Below, piece after piece: positions 8,913 to 17,235 of a DNA stretch of 64,000 bases. The DNA is from Barnesiella viscericola DSM 18177. GTDB taxonomy: Bacteria; Bacteroidota; Bacteroidia; Bacteroidales; Barnesiellaceae. How positions within the stretch are numbered: the first letter of the stretch is position 1; every line of letters starts with the position of its first letter. The stretch spans positions 992,001-1,056,000 of the forward strand of contig NZ_CP007034.1 in NCBI RefSeq assembly GCF_000512915.1, in the 5' to 3' direction. A program made the translations under genes and the position numbers. The notes beneath the pieces were generated by a model. The model made no database searches. It was not told the origin of the DNA and saw nothing but the letters and a program-made list of their open reading frames with translations.

Positions 8913-9419
8913 TTATTTGATTTCTTCCGGAGCCGGAGGATTGATAGCTGGAGCATCGGCCGGAGTCGGAGCCTCGATATTTTCCGGGCAAACCGTTCTC
9001 ATGTGCATGCGTCCCTTCTTGCCGTCGAATCGCCTTATCGGACGGGCGTTGCGGTCAAGACGGCCATCGGGACGACGTTCGAGGCGCTCTATCTTCTGTT
9101 CCAGATACTGTATGTACTGATCTTTGGTCAAGACCGATTTCATCGTGGAGTCGCGACGTTCGCGAGCGGCCTTCATCGACTCGCGGCTACTCTTCTGGGA
9201 CTCTTGTTTCTTCTCGCGCAACGCCTTCATCTCGGCAGCGAACTGCTCGTTGGCCTCCTTCAACTGCGACACTTGCTTTTCGCTCAGGTTCAACTCTTTC
9301 ACCATCTGCTCGCAGGGGAATTCACATTTTTCGCGACGCTGTTTCTTATCTTGATTTCCGGCAAAGGCACTCATGGTCAAAGCTAATACCAAAGCTACCG
9401 ATACAATCGTTCTTTTCAT
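8913..9419 (-). CDS. Periplasmic DUF4890-like protein (Spy/CpxP-like helical fold)
   Basis: A 168-residue exported protein. The signal peptide is MKRTIVSVALVLALTMSAFA. The rest is highly charged and helical with a LNLSEKQVSQLKEANEQFAAEM segment, which resembles LTxxQ-type Spy/CpxP helices, and a Pro-rich tail. Similar proteins in Bacteroidales are annotated DUF4890. The known relatives Spy and CpxP are periplasmic chaperones and stress sensors, and a comparable role is only inferred. I chose the ATG at 9419 because an AAAGGAAA ribosome site sits 8 bases upstream; an in-frame ATG at 9437 adds MKGNWI before the signal. It is transcribed alone. Confidence 0.75.
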   Translation of the reverse strand: MKRTIVSVALVLALTMSAFAGNQDKKQRREKCEFPCEQMVKELNLSEKQVSQLKEANEQFAAEMKALREKKQESQKSSRESMKAARERRDSTMKSVLTKDQYIQYLEQKIERLERRPDGRLDRNARPIRRFDGKKGRMHMRTVCPENIEAPTPADAPAINPPAPEEIK

Positions 9420-9561
9420 AATCCAATTTCCTTTCATTAAATGGTTAATTATTCATCAATCTGTTTGCAAACTCGATTCACATTTCTGCTTATATGACTC
9501 GAATCTCGACAGAAAGTTTAATCGCCCGACCCACTTATTTCTTAAATTTAGCACTTTTAAC

Positions 9562-9601
9562 AAAAAAGTCGAGCCTTACCAAGGAGTAAAAGACCCGACT
9601 T
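9562..9601 (-). terminator. Terminator of the sialidase gene
   Basis: On the minus strand a 12-bp stem with two wobble pairs (9601-9590 with 9577-9566) is followed by six Ts. Confidence 0.8.
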
Positions 9602-9626
9602 TCCCGTTTACAATCAATCGGTTATG

Positions 9627-11258
9627 CTATTTTTTACGGACGAGTTCGGTGAGTTTAAACGTTTGAAAAGTCATGTGCGCCACACTGCTCTCGTAGAGAA
9701 TGCCCACCGTTTCGCGGTCGACCATCGTAAGGCAGGTGTACCCCCACCCCTCCTCCTCGTCGAGCAACAATTGATTCTCGGGGAGCCAGGTGGCCCCACC
9801 GTCGAGACTGGCCTTGACCGTAATGTGATGGCGCCCCTTGGTGGTGTTGGGGTTGGAGAAAAGCAGCAGGTCGCGCCCCAGCACATTGTCGTCGGCCTCG
9901 ACCCGAATGAGGCTGGCCATACACACCGGCTCGGGCAGAGCCCGGCGCGACGACTCGTGTTCGGTCCAGGTACGGCCCAGATCGGCGGTGACGGCCACCG
10001 CCCGGCTTCCGCCCCGGTTGTCGCGCATGTTGAGCATGAGTACACCGTCGGCCAACTCGACCACCTGAGCCTCGGTGGTATTGCTTCGGGCTGGATTGTG
10101 AATGTGCCAACTCTCGCCTCCGTCGCGGCTGTACATCACCCCGGCACTGGGTACCCCCACCGAGTCGATAAACTGAATGGGAAAGACCAGCGTACCGTCG
10201 TGCATGGCGATACCCCGCCCCGGACCTTGCAGCAGGAACCGCCACGAGGGGTCTTTCACCTGCGAAGTGATGTTGATGGGGGCCGACCAGGTTTGGCCGT
10301 CGTCGGTACTTTTGGTGAGCACGAGCTGAGCCGTGCGTTCCATATCCATGCCCGGTTGCGAACTCCACCAGGCCCGCTGGTTGCCCATGCCATGAGTCCA
10401 GGCCGCGGCAATCCACACGGTGCGGGTGTGGGGGTCGAAGAGTATCGAGGGGTCGCCCACGCCATTCTGAGCGGCGGGCAGACCGCCATATTCGCCAAAC
10501 GAGAGGGGCAAACGCATGGGTTCCCAACTCTTGCCGCCGTCGGTGCTGCGGCTCAGCCCCACGTCGATGTGCTCCTGCAAGTCGACACTGCTGTTGTAGC
10601 GCACGTCATACACTCCCAGCAACGTACCCCGGTCGGTCGTCACCAACCCGGGAATGCGGAACGCCGCCACCCCGTCGTCGCCGGCATGGCGCACCCCGAT
10701 GGCCATGCGGTGCTCGATACCCTCGGGCGACACTCGCCGGCAGAGAGCTGCCGCCCCGTCGAGCGAGACAGACTCCACCCCGGCCCGCAGCTTCGAGGCG
10801 AGCGAGGCGCCCGGCTTCATCTGCACACTCACCCAAAAGAAATTGACACCCGGGTACAGCTTGTAGTCGGCCCGCAACTCAATCCGCTTGCCCGGATTGT
10901 CAACCCGGGCGCATTCAATCGAATACGACGGGTCGGCCGCCAACGTCTTACCGGCATGCTGGCTCGACACATAGGCGACCGGGGCAAAGCGATTCTTCCC
11001 CTCGTCCTGCCGAGCCTCCACACCACCGTAATAGAGTTTTACGGCAGCGATGTCACCCCGGGCATCACAGTCCGACAAATCGAGCGTCACCCCGTCGAGC
11101 ACCCGGCTCTCCCGGGCGGGAATACGCAAATAGAACAACACATTGTCCTGCCGCTCGAGCAGTACCGGCACCCGAGCCTCCTTGACAAAAACCGTATCGG
11201 CGGCCACCGCTATCGCGGCCAGCCCCACCCAAGAGAGAAAGAGGAAAAATCTTCGCAT
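9627..11258 (-). CDS. Exo-alpha-sialidase (GH33-type, BNR repeats)
   Basis: A 543-residue secreted enzyme that removes terminal sialic acid from glycoconjugates. It has a signal peptide (MRRFFLFLSWVGLAAIAVA), an N-terminal beta domain to about residue 160, and a six-bladed propeller. The propeller carries the FRIP motif (catalytic-triad Arg) and Asp boxes SRSTDGGKSW, TKSTDDGQTW, SRDGGESW, TADLGRTW and SLDGGATW. The start at 11258 is favoured over an in-frame ATG at 11312 because a complete promoter lies between them. It is monocistronic, with its own promoter and terminator. In an N-glycan-feeding organism it would uncover antennae for the enzymes of the locus at 33-62 kb, but nothing here shows co-regulation. 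Confidence 0.93.
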   Translation of the reverse strand: MRRFFLFLSWVGLAAIAVAADTVFVKEARVPVLLERQDNVLFYLRIPARESRVLDGVTLDLSDCDARGDIAAVKLYYGGVEARQDEGKNRFAPVAYVSSQHAGKTLAADPSYSIECARVDNPGKRIELRADYKLYPGVNFFWVSVQMKPGASLASKLRAGVESVSLDGAAALCRRVSPEGIEHRMAIGVRHAGDDGVAAFRIPGLVTTDRGTLLGVYDVRYNSSVDLQEHIDVGLSRSTDGGKSWEPMRLPLSFGEYGGLPAAQNGVGDPSILFDPHTRTVWIAAAWTHGMGNQRAWWSSQPGMDMERTAQLVLTKSTDDGQTWSAPINITSQVKDPSWRFLLQGPGRGIAMHDGTLVFPIQFIDSVGVPSAGVMYSRDGGESWHIHNPARSNTTEAQVVELADGVLMLNMRDNRGGSRAVAVTADLGRTWTEHESSRRALPEPVCMASLIRVEADDNVLGRDLLLFSNPNTTKGRHHITVKASLDGGATWLPENQLLLDEEEGWGYTCLTMVDRETVGILYESSVAHMTFQTFKLTELVRKK

Positions 11259-11283
11259 GATACAGGGTATTAATTTGACGGAA

Positions 11284-11315
11284 TAAAGATAACCCTTTTC
11301 ATTTATCTCCACAAA
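11284..11315 (-). promoter_or_regulatory. Promoter of the sialidase gene
   Basis: On the minus strand TTTG (11315-11312), exactly 20 bases, then TATCTTTA (11291-11284). It would give a leader of about 20 bases before the ATG at 11258. Confidence 0.7.
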
Positions 11316-11387
11316 AGAGCTTCATTTTTTTATCTCCACCAGGCCGCACAGGAAAACCGGGCAGGGGGATATCTTTCGTCCGCTTTC

Positions 11388-11419
11388 CTTGGAAAAACGA
11401 CCTAAAAAGAGTATTTTTG
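11388..11419 (+). promoter_or_regulatory. Promoter of rarA
   Basis: CTTG (11388-11391), 20 bases, TATTTTTG (11412-11419). The -7 box ends 21 bases before the chosen ATG (11441), which excludes an in-frame start at 11417. Confidence 0.65.
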
Positions 11420-11440
11420 TATCAACAGAACGAAGCGAAT

Positions 11441-12712
11441 ATGTTACAACCGTTGGCAGAAAGACTCAGACCCAAGACCTTGGACGAATACATCGGGCAG
11501 GAACACCTGGTGGGCCCGGGTGCCGTGCTGCGCCGCATGATCGACTCGGGCAAAATCTCCTCCTTCATTCTCTGGGGGCCGCCGGGGGTGGGCAAAACCA
11601 CGCTGGCCCACATCATATCGCAACAGCTGCAAGCTCCGTTCTTCACCCTCAGTGCCGTACAGTCGGGGGTCAAGGAGGTGCGCGAGGTGCTCGACCGCTG
11701 CAAGGCCAACATCTTCGCCAAGGTGCGCCCGATTCTCTTCATCGACGAAATTCACCGATTCAGCAAATCGCAGCAAGACTCCCTGCTGGGGGCCGTCGAA
11801 TACGGCACGGTCACGCTCATCGGAGCCACGACCGAGAATCCCTCGTTCGAGGTCATACGGCCGCTGCTCTCGCGCTGCCAGGTATATGTACTCAAACCGC
11901 TCGAAGTCAAGCACCTGCAACAGCTACTCGACCGGGCTATCCACCAAGATACCTATCTGAAAAATCGTGACATCGAGGTGCGCGAGACCGATGCCCTCTT
12001 CCGCTACTCGGGGGGCGATGCCCGCAAGCTGCTCAACATCATCGACCTCATCTCGCAAGCCGTGGGCGAAGACGATAAGATTGTCATAGACGATGCCATC
12101 GTCACCGAGCGGCTGCAACAGAACCCCGCCGCCTACGACAAGAACGGCGAGATGCACTATGACATCATATCGGCCTTCATCAAATCGATACGGGGCAGCG
12201 ACCCCGACGCCGCCATCTACTGGCTGGCCCGCATGGTCGAGGGGGGAGAAGACCCCGCCTTCATTGCCCGCCGACTGGTCATCTCGGCCTCGGAGGATAT
12301 CGGGCTGGCCAACCCCAACGCCCTGCTGCTGGCCAACGCCTGCTTCGATGCCGTGCAGAACATCGGGTGGCCCGAGAGCCGCATCATCATGGCCGAGACC
12401 ACCATCTACCTGGCCAGTTCGCCCAAGAGCAACTCGGCCTACATGGCCATCAACCAGGCATTGAACACCGTGCGCGAGACCGGCAACCTGCCGGTGCCCC
12501 TGCACCTGCGCAACGCTCCCACGCAACTGATGAAGGAGCTCGACTACGGCAAGAACTACCAGTATGCCCACGACTATCCCGGACACTTCGTCAACCAGCA
12601 ATACCTGCCCGACGACCTGAAAAACTCCGGCTGGTGGAAGCCGCAAAACAATCCGGCCGAAAACAAACTGAAAGACCACCTGAACGAGTTGTGGAAAGGA
12701 CGATACAAATAA
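11441..12712 (+). CDS. rarA: Replication-associated recombination protein A (AAA ATPase)
   Basis: A 423-residue RarA/MgsA/WRNIP1-family ATPase that acts at stalled replication forks. It starts with the family sequence LAERLRPKTLDEYIGQEHL. Walker A is GPPGVGKTT (about residues 46-54) and Walker B is LFIDEIHRF, with sensor residues in GATTENPSF. The C-terminal tetramerisation part includes the SAFIKSIRGSDPDAAIYWLA motif. The start at 11441 was chosen since an earlier in-frame ATG overlaps the -7 promoter box. It stands alone between divergent sialidase and downstream serC, which has its own promoter. Confidence 0.95.
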   Translation: MLQPLAERLRPKTLDEYIGQEHLVGPGAVLRRMIDSGKISSFILWGPPGVGKTTLAHIISQQLQAPFFTLSAVQSGVKEVREVLDRCKANIFAKVRPILFIDEIHRFSKSQQDSLLGAVEYGTVTLIGATTENPSFEVIRPLLSRCQVYVLKPLEVKHLQQLLDRAIHQDTYLKNRDIEVRETDALFRYSGGDARKLLNIIDLISQAVGEDDKIVIDDAIVTERLQQNPAAYDKNGEMHYDIISAFIKSIRGSDPDAAIYWLARMVEGGEDPAFIARRLVISASEDIGLANPNALLLANACFDAVQNIGWPESRIIMAETTIYLASSPKSNSAYMAINQALNTVRETGNLPVPLHLRNAPTQLMKELDYGKNYQYAHDYPGHFVNQQYLPDDLKNSGWWKPQNNPAENKLKDHLNELWKGRYK

Positions 12713-12810
12713 ACGGCAGAATGCAAAGCCGAGGTATCAAATAGACACCATTTCACTTTTTTCGGCAACAAAAAAGAGGTAAATAAAACAAAATACAAAG
12801 AAAAAAGAGT

Positions 12811-12818
12811 TACTTTTG
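12811..12818 (+). promoter_or_regulatory. -7 box of serC-serA
   Basis: TACTTTTG, a full match to TAnnTTTG, lies about 48 bases before the serC ATG. No clear -33 box was found 19-21 bases upstream. Confidence 0.55.
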
Positions 12819-12865
12819 CAATCTATCAGAACCAAATTTATACCAAACACTAAACAAATATCATT

Positions 12866-13933
12866 ATGAAGAAGCACAATTTCTATGCAGGACCCTCTAT
12901 CCTGAGCGAGTACACCATCAAAAACACGGCCGACGCCGTTATCAACTTTGCCGGTACGGGTCTATCCCTGATGGAAATTTCGCACCGCAGCAAAGAGTTT
13001 ACTGCCGTTATCGAAGAGGCTCAGGCGCTGGTCAAAGAGTTGCTCGAAGTTCCTGACGGATATTCGGTACTGTTCCTGGGTGGCGGTGCCAGCCTGCAAT
13101 TCTGCATGGTCCCCTACAACCTGCTGAATAAAAAAGCAGCCTACCTCGAAACGGGTACCTGGGCTGTCAACGCCATCAAAGAGGCCCGTCTCTTCGGCGA
13201 AGTCGACGTGGTAGCTTCTTCAAAAGAGGCCAACTTCTCATACATTCCCAAAGGCTATACCGTACCCGACGACGCTGACTATTTCCACTTCACCTCGAAC
13301 AACACCATCTACGGTACCGAAATGCGTTTCGATCCCGATGTGAAAGTGCCTCTGGTAGCCGACATGTCGTCCGATATTTTCTCGCGTCCCATCGACGTAT
13401 CGAAATACGACGTCATCTACGCCGGAGCCCAGAAGAACCTGGCTCCTGCCGGTGTGACCATCGTCATCGTCAAGGAGTCGGCCCTCGGCCACGTAGATCG
13501 CGCTATCCCCACCATGCTCGACTACCGCACCCATGTGAAGAAAGGCTCGATGTTCAACACACCGCCCTGTCTGCCCATCTATGCCGCCCTGCAAACCCTC
13601 AAATATTACAAAGAGCTGGGCGGTATCAAGGAGATGGAACGCCGCGACCTCGAAAAAGCCGCTATCCTCTACGACGCCATCGATTCGAGCAAGATGTTCG
13701 TGGGCACCGCCGCTCATGAAGACCGTTCGATCATGAACGTCTGCTTCGTGATGAAAGAGGAGTACAAGGACCTCGAAGGCGCATTCATCGAATATGCCAC
13801 CTCGAAAGGCATCGTAGGTATCAAGGGACACCGCTCGGTAGGCGGATTCAGAGCCTCCATCTACAACGCCATGCCCAAATCGAGCGTCGAGATGCTCATC
13901 GAGACCATGAAGGAATTTGAAAAGAACCATTAA
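12866..13933 (+). CDS. serC: Phosphoserine aminotransferase
   Basis: A 355-residue class-V aminotransferase converting 3-phosphohydroxypyruvate and glutamate to phosphoserine and 2-oxoglutarate, with a possible role in pyridoxal phosphate synthesis. The N-terminus [12 protein letters not shown], the phosphate-binding GGGASLQF segment and the PLP-lysine motif [12 protein letters not shown] (about residues 190-201) are all present. Length is normal. serA begins 18 bases after the stop, so the two steps of serine synthesis are co-transcribed. Confidence 0.97.
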   Translation: MKKHNFYAGPSILSEYTIKNTADAVINFAGTGLSLMEISHRSKEFTAVIEEAQALVKELLEVPDGYSVLFLGGGASLQFCMVPYNLLNKKAAYLETGTWAVNAIKEARLFGEVDVVASSKEANFSYIPKGYTVPDDADYFHFTSNNTIYGTEMRFDPDVKVPLVADMSSDIFSRPIDVSKYDVIYAGAQKNLAPAGVTIVIVKESALGHVDRAIPTMLDYRTHVKKGSMFNTPPCLPIYAALQTLKYYKELGGIKEMERRDLEKAAILYDAIDSSKMFVGTAAHEDRSIMNVCFVMKEEYKDLEGAFIEYATSKGIVGIKGHRSVGGFRASIYNAMPKSSVEMLIETMKEFEKNH

Positions 13934-13951
13934 TCCAGGGAGAGTATCGAC

Positions 13952-14872
13952 ATGAAAGTATTGGTAGCCACAGAAAAGCCGTTTGCCACAGTAGCCGTGA
14001 ACGGCATTAAAGAGGTACTCGATGCCGCCGGTATCGAAATGGCTCTTTTGGAGAAATACACCGCCAAGGCCGACTTGCTGAAAGCGGTCGAGGACGCCGA
14101 CGGACTGATTGTGCGCAGCGACATCGTAGATGCCGAGGTGCTCGACGCCGCCAAGAAACTGAAAATCATTGTTCGCGCCGGTGCCGGATATGACAACATC
14201 GACCTGAATGCCGCCACGGCCAAGGGTGTATGCGTCATGAATACGCCGGGACAGAACTCCAATGCCGTGGCCGAACTGGTATTCGGCATGACAATACTGA
14301 TGATTCGCAACCACTTCAACGGCACATCGGGAACTGAACTCAAAGGCAAAAAGCTGGGTATCCACGCCTATGGACAAGTGGGTCGCAACGTGGCCCGCAT
14401 CGCCAAAGGATTCGGCATGGAACTCTACGCCTTCGATCCCTACTGCCCCAACGAGGTGATGGAGAAAGACGGCGTGAAGCCCGTGGCATCGGTCGAAGAG
14501 CTCTACCGCACCTGCCAGTTCGTATCTCTGCATATCCCGGCCACAGCCGAGACGAAACAGTCGATTAACCACGCCTTGATGTCGCTGATGCCCAAAGGTG
14601 CCGTGCTCATCAACACGGCCCGCAAAGAGGTAATTCACGAAGAGGATCTGGCCCGCGTGCTCGAAGAGCGTGCCGACTTCCGCTACGTAGCCGACGTGGC
14701 TCCGGCCAACGCCGCTGCCTTGACCGAGAAATTCGGCGACCGCGTATTCTTCACCCCGAAGAAGATGGGTGCCCAAACGGCCGAGGCCAATATCAACGCC
14801 GGTATCGCCGCCGCCCGTCAGTCGGTAGGATTCCTGAAAGAGGGTATTGACCGATTCAGAGTCAACAAGTAA
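13952..14872 (+). CDS. serA: D-3-phosphoglycerate dehydrogenase (short form)
   Basis: A 306-residue NAD-dependent 2-hydroxyacid dehydrogenase. The Rossmann region has KLGIHAYGQVGRNVARIAKGF (about residues 133-153). Catalytic residues lie in the family regions around FVSLHIPATAETKQSINH and LINTARKEVIHEEDL. It lacks the ACT regulatory domain of long SerA forms, so feedback by serine through ACT is not expected. The assignment as SerA rests on its place directly after serC. A hairpin follows 30 bases downstream. Confidence 0.92.
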   Translation: MKVLVATEKPFATVAVNGIKEVLDAAGIEMALLEKYTAKADLLKAVEDADGLIVRSDIVDAEVLDAAKKLKIIVRAGAGYDNIDLNAATAKGVCVMNTPGQNSNAVAELVFGMTILMIRNHFNGTSGTELKGKKLGIHAYGQVGRNVARIAKGFGMELYAFDPYCPNEVMEKDGVKPVASVEELYRTCQFVSLHIPATAETKQSINHALMSLMPKGAVLINTARKEVIHEEDLARVLEERADFRYVADVAPANAAALTEKFGDRVFFTPKKMGAQTAEANINAGIAAARQSVGFLKEGIDRFRVNK

Positions 14873-14901
14873 TCACAGGCTCCGAAAAATTTTGGAATAA
14901 C

Positions 14902-14942
14902 GCGCCCCTCCTGCCACCCGGCGAGAGGGGCGCATTCTATTT
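14902..14942 (+). terminator. Terminator of serC-serA
   Basis: GCGCCCCTC (14902-14910) pairs with GAGGGGCGC (14925-14933); ATTCTATTT follows. Confidence 0.7.
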
Positions 14943-15000
14943 CGCCCCATATCAAGTTCTGTACCCAGTCAAGCCAAAGGTCAAATAATGCAACGCCATA

Positions 15001-15036
15001 GCAAAAAGAGCGATACCTCCATAAAAGAAGCATCGC
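15001..15036 (-). terminator. Terminator of the aquaporin gene
   Basis: On the minus strand a 7-bp stem with one G:U (15036-15030 with 15016-15010) is followed by CTCTTTTTGC. Confidence 0.6.
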
Positions 15037-15065
15037 CCTTCGCGATTAATTGGATCAATCTCGTT

Positions 15066-15749
15066 TTATTTGGTCAAGGCACGCCAGGCAAAAGCCGAGA
15101 AGGCAGCCCCGAGGAACGGAGCCACGATGAAGAGCCACAGTTGCGAAAGAGCTACACCGCCCTCGAAGAGAGCCGGTGCAATACTACGGGCCGGGTTTAC
15201 CGACGTACCCGTGATGGGAATACATACGATGTGAATCAGCACCAGTGACAAACCGATGGCCAGACCGGCAAAGTTACCGGCTCCCCGCTTTTCGTCGGTC
15301 GTACCCAGCACCACCAACACAAAGATGAAAGTAAAGACCGCCTCGGCTATGAATGCCTGCAACGCCTCACCCTCGCCAAAACTGTTGGCCCCGGTCATTG
15401 TCGCACCCGACGAACCGCCGGTCGACACCAATACATAGATGATGGCCGAGCCGATAATCGCCCCGATAACCTGGAATATCATGTACATGGCGGCATCTTT
15501 CCCGCTCATGCGCTTCGACAGCCACACCCCCAGTGTGATGGCCGGGTTGATGTGGCACCCCGAGATGCCTCCGATGGTATAAGCCATAGCTACTACCGAA
15601 AGGCCAAAGGCCATGGCTACGCCCAATGTGCCTACACCTTCACCGCAAATACCGGCCATGTTGCCGGCAAAGACGGCACTACCACAACCCATCAAAACGA
15701 GGACCATGGTACCCAACATTTCTGCTAAATACTTTTTCATAATTTTCAT
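15066..15749 (-). CDS. aqpZ: Aquaporin Z-type water channel
   Basis: A 227-residue MIP-family channel with six membrane segments and the two half-helices bearing NPA motifs (CHINPAITLG near residue 67 and GTSVNPARSIAPA near 184). The sequence at the second NPA with a following Arg fits a water-selective aquaporin rather than a glycerol facilitator, and no glycerol genes are nearby. The start could be 15749 (MKIMKKYLAE) or 15740 (MKKYLAE). It is monocistronic and convergent with serA. Confidence 0.93.
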   Translation of the reverse strand: MKIMKKYLAEMLGTMVLVLMGCGSAVFAGNMAGICGEGVGTLGVAMAFGLSVVAMAYTIGGISGCHINPAITLGVWLSKRMSGKDAAMYMIFQVIGAIIGSAIIYVLVSTGGSSGATMTGANSFGEGEALQAFIAEAVFTFIFVLVVLGTTDEKRGAGNFAGLAIGLSLVLIHIVCIPITGTSVNPARSIAPALFEGGVALSQLWLFIVAPFLGAAFSAFAWRALTK

Positions 15750-15867
15750 GTTTTTCCGGCACGATACACGTACCCAGGTTAGTAATTAGTTATGTTTGAT
15801 TAAGATTCTCTACACAAAGAAAAAAAAATAAATTCTAATTGTACATATACATTCCCGTTTTTTTTCT

Positions 15868-15875
15868 TACTTTTG
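15868..15875 (+). promoter_or_regulatory. Possible -7 box of the flavodiiron gene
   Basis: TACTTTTG matches the -7 consensus about 72 bases before the ATG. A second weaker match, GATCTTTG, lies closer at 15898-15905. No clear -33. Confidence 0.4.
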
Positions 15876-15947
15876 AGGCCTTTTTAAACAAAACGGAGAT
15901 CTTTGTGTTTGAATATTATTATCATATCGGGTTAATTTAATTGGATT

Positions 15948-17135
15948 ATGAAGATAACAGAAATCGCAGAAGGAATACACTATGTAGGGGTCAACGACCG
16001 CAGTAAGCACAAGTTTGAGAACCTTTGGCCGCTCCCGTACGGCGTATCCTACAACGCCTATCTGATTACCGACGAAAAGAATGTATTGGTCGATACCGCC
16101 GACGCCGCCTATACCGACCGGCTGCTGGATCATATAACCGAGATTATCGGCGACGGCACAATCGATTACCTCGTCATCAACCACATGGAGCCCGACCACT
16201 CGGCATCGATTCAGTTTATCCGTCAGAAGTATCCGCACATGACTATTGTGGGTAATACCAAAACGCTTGAAATGGTGAAGGGCTATTATGGCATTGACGA
16301 CAACACCCTGTGTGTCAAAAATGGAGACACGCTGGCACTGGGAAAACGATCGCTCACCTTTTATCTGACCCCCATGGTCCACTGGCCCGAGACGATGATG
16401 ACCTATTGCAACGAAACGGGAACGCTCTTCTCGGGCGACGCTTTCGGCTGCTTCGGTACCCTCGACGGTGGTATCAAGGACACGCAGCTGAATACCTCGA
16501 AATATTGGGACGAGATGTATCGCTACTACTCCAACATCGTGGGCAAATACGGGTCGGCCGTACAAACGGCTTTGAAAAAGCTGGCCTGTATCGACATCAA
16601 AACCATCTGCTCGACCCATGGTCCCGTGTGGGAACAGGAGGTAAGCCGGGTCATCGACATTTACGACCGGTTGAGCCGGTATGAATCGGAGCCGGGCGTT
16701 GTCATCGCCTATGGCAGCATGTATGGGCACACCGAACAGATGGCCGAGGAGATAGCGCGTGAACTGGCTGCGAACGGGATTAAAAACATTGTCATGCACA
16801 ATGTGTCGCACGACGACCCGTCGTATATTCTTCAAAGCATATTCCGTTACCGGGGTCTTATCATCGGCAGCCCCACCTATTCCAACCGGTTGTATCCCGA
16901 GGTCGACATGCTCACTCAGATGATTGCCACGCGCGACATCAAGAACCGCATATTCGGCTACTTTGGTTCATTCTCGTGGGCCGGTGCTGCCGTGAAACAT
17001 CTGGCCGCTTTCGGCGAATCGATGAAGTGGGAGACTTTGCCCTGCTGCGTAGAGATGAAACAGGGGCTTACCCCCGAAATAAAAGAGCGGTGCCGGGCTC
17101 TTGGTTGTGAGATGGCCTCCCGCATGAAAGAGTAA
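15948..17135 (+). CDS. Flavodiiron protein (FprA family A-type flavoprotein)
   Basis: A 395-residue cytosolic two-domain protein. The metallo-beta-lactamase-like part carries the di-iron ligands NHMEPDH (H-x-E-x-D-H, about residues 81-87), a later His in PMVHWPE and an Asp in FSGDAFG. The flavodoxin domain starts at about residue 255 with the FMN loop YGSMYGHTEQMAEE. These enzymes reduce O2 to water or NO to N2O, protecting anaerobes. No rubredoxin domain is fused and no rubredoxin gene adjoins, so the electron donor is encoded elsewhere. It is monocistronic with a strong terminator. Confidence 0.95.
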   Translation: MKITEIAEGIHYVGVNDRSKHKFENLWPLPYGVSYNAYLITDEKNVLVDTADAAYTDRLLDHITEIIGDGTIDYLVINHMEPDHSASIQFIRQKYPHMTIVGNTKTLEMVKGYYGIDDNTLCVKNGDTLALGKRSLTFYLTPMVHWPETMMTYCNETGTLFSGDAFGCFGTLDGGIKDTQLNTSKYWDEMYRYYSNIVGKYGSAVQTALKKLACIDIKTICSTHGPVWEQEVSRVIDIYDRLSRYESEPGVVIAYGSMYGHTEQMAEEIARELAANGIKNIVMHNVSHDDPSYILQSIFRYRGLIIGSPTYSNRLYPEVDMLTQMIATRDIKNRIFGYFGSFSWAGAAVKHLAAFGESMKWETLPCCVEMKQGLTPEIKERCRALGCEMASRMKE

Positions 17136-17172
17136 AATTCATAGGGGAAGAAATTTCCCTTACCTGTAAACA

Positions 17173-17220
17173 CGAGAGAGGGGTGCAATTGTCGTCGCAC
17201 CCCTCTCTCGTTTATTTTTA
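17173..17220 (+). terminator. Terminator of the flavodiiron gene
   Basis: A perfect 14-bp stem (17173-17186 with 17197-17210) followed by TTTATTTTTA. It lies 16 bases beyond the convergent BY-kinase stop and may also slow transcription from that side. Confidence 0.9.
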
Positions 17221-17235
17221 CCACCACGAGGCGGG

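Noticed and set aside
13238-14776. Minus-strand open frame opposite serC-serA (512 codons)
   Set aside because: Spans two well-supported genes on the other strand and has no recognisable domain.
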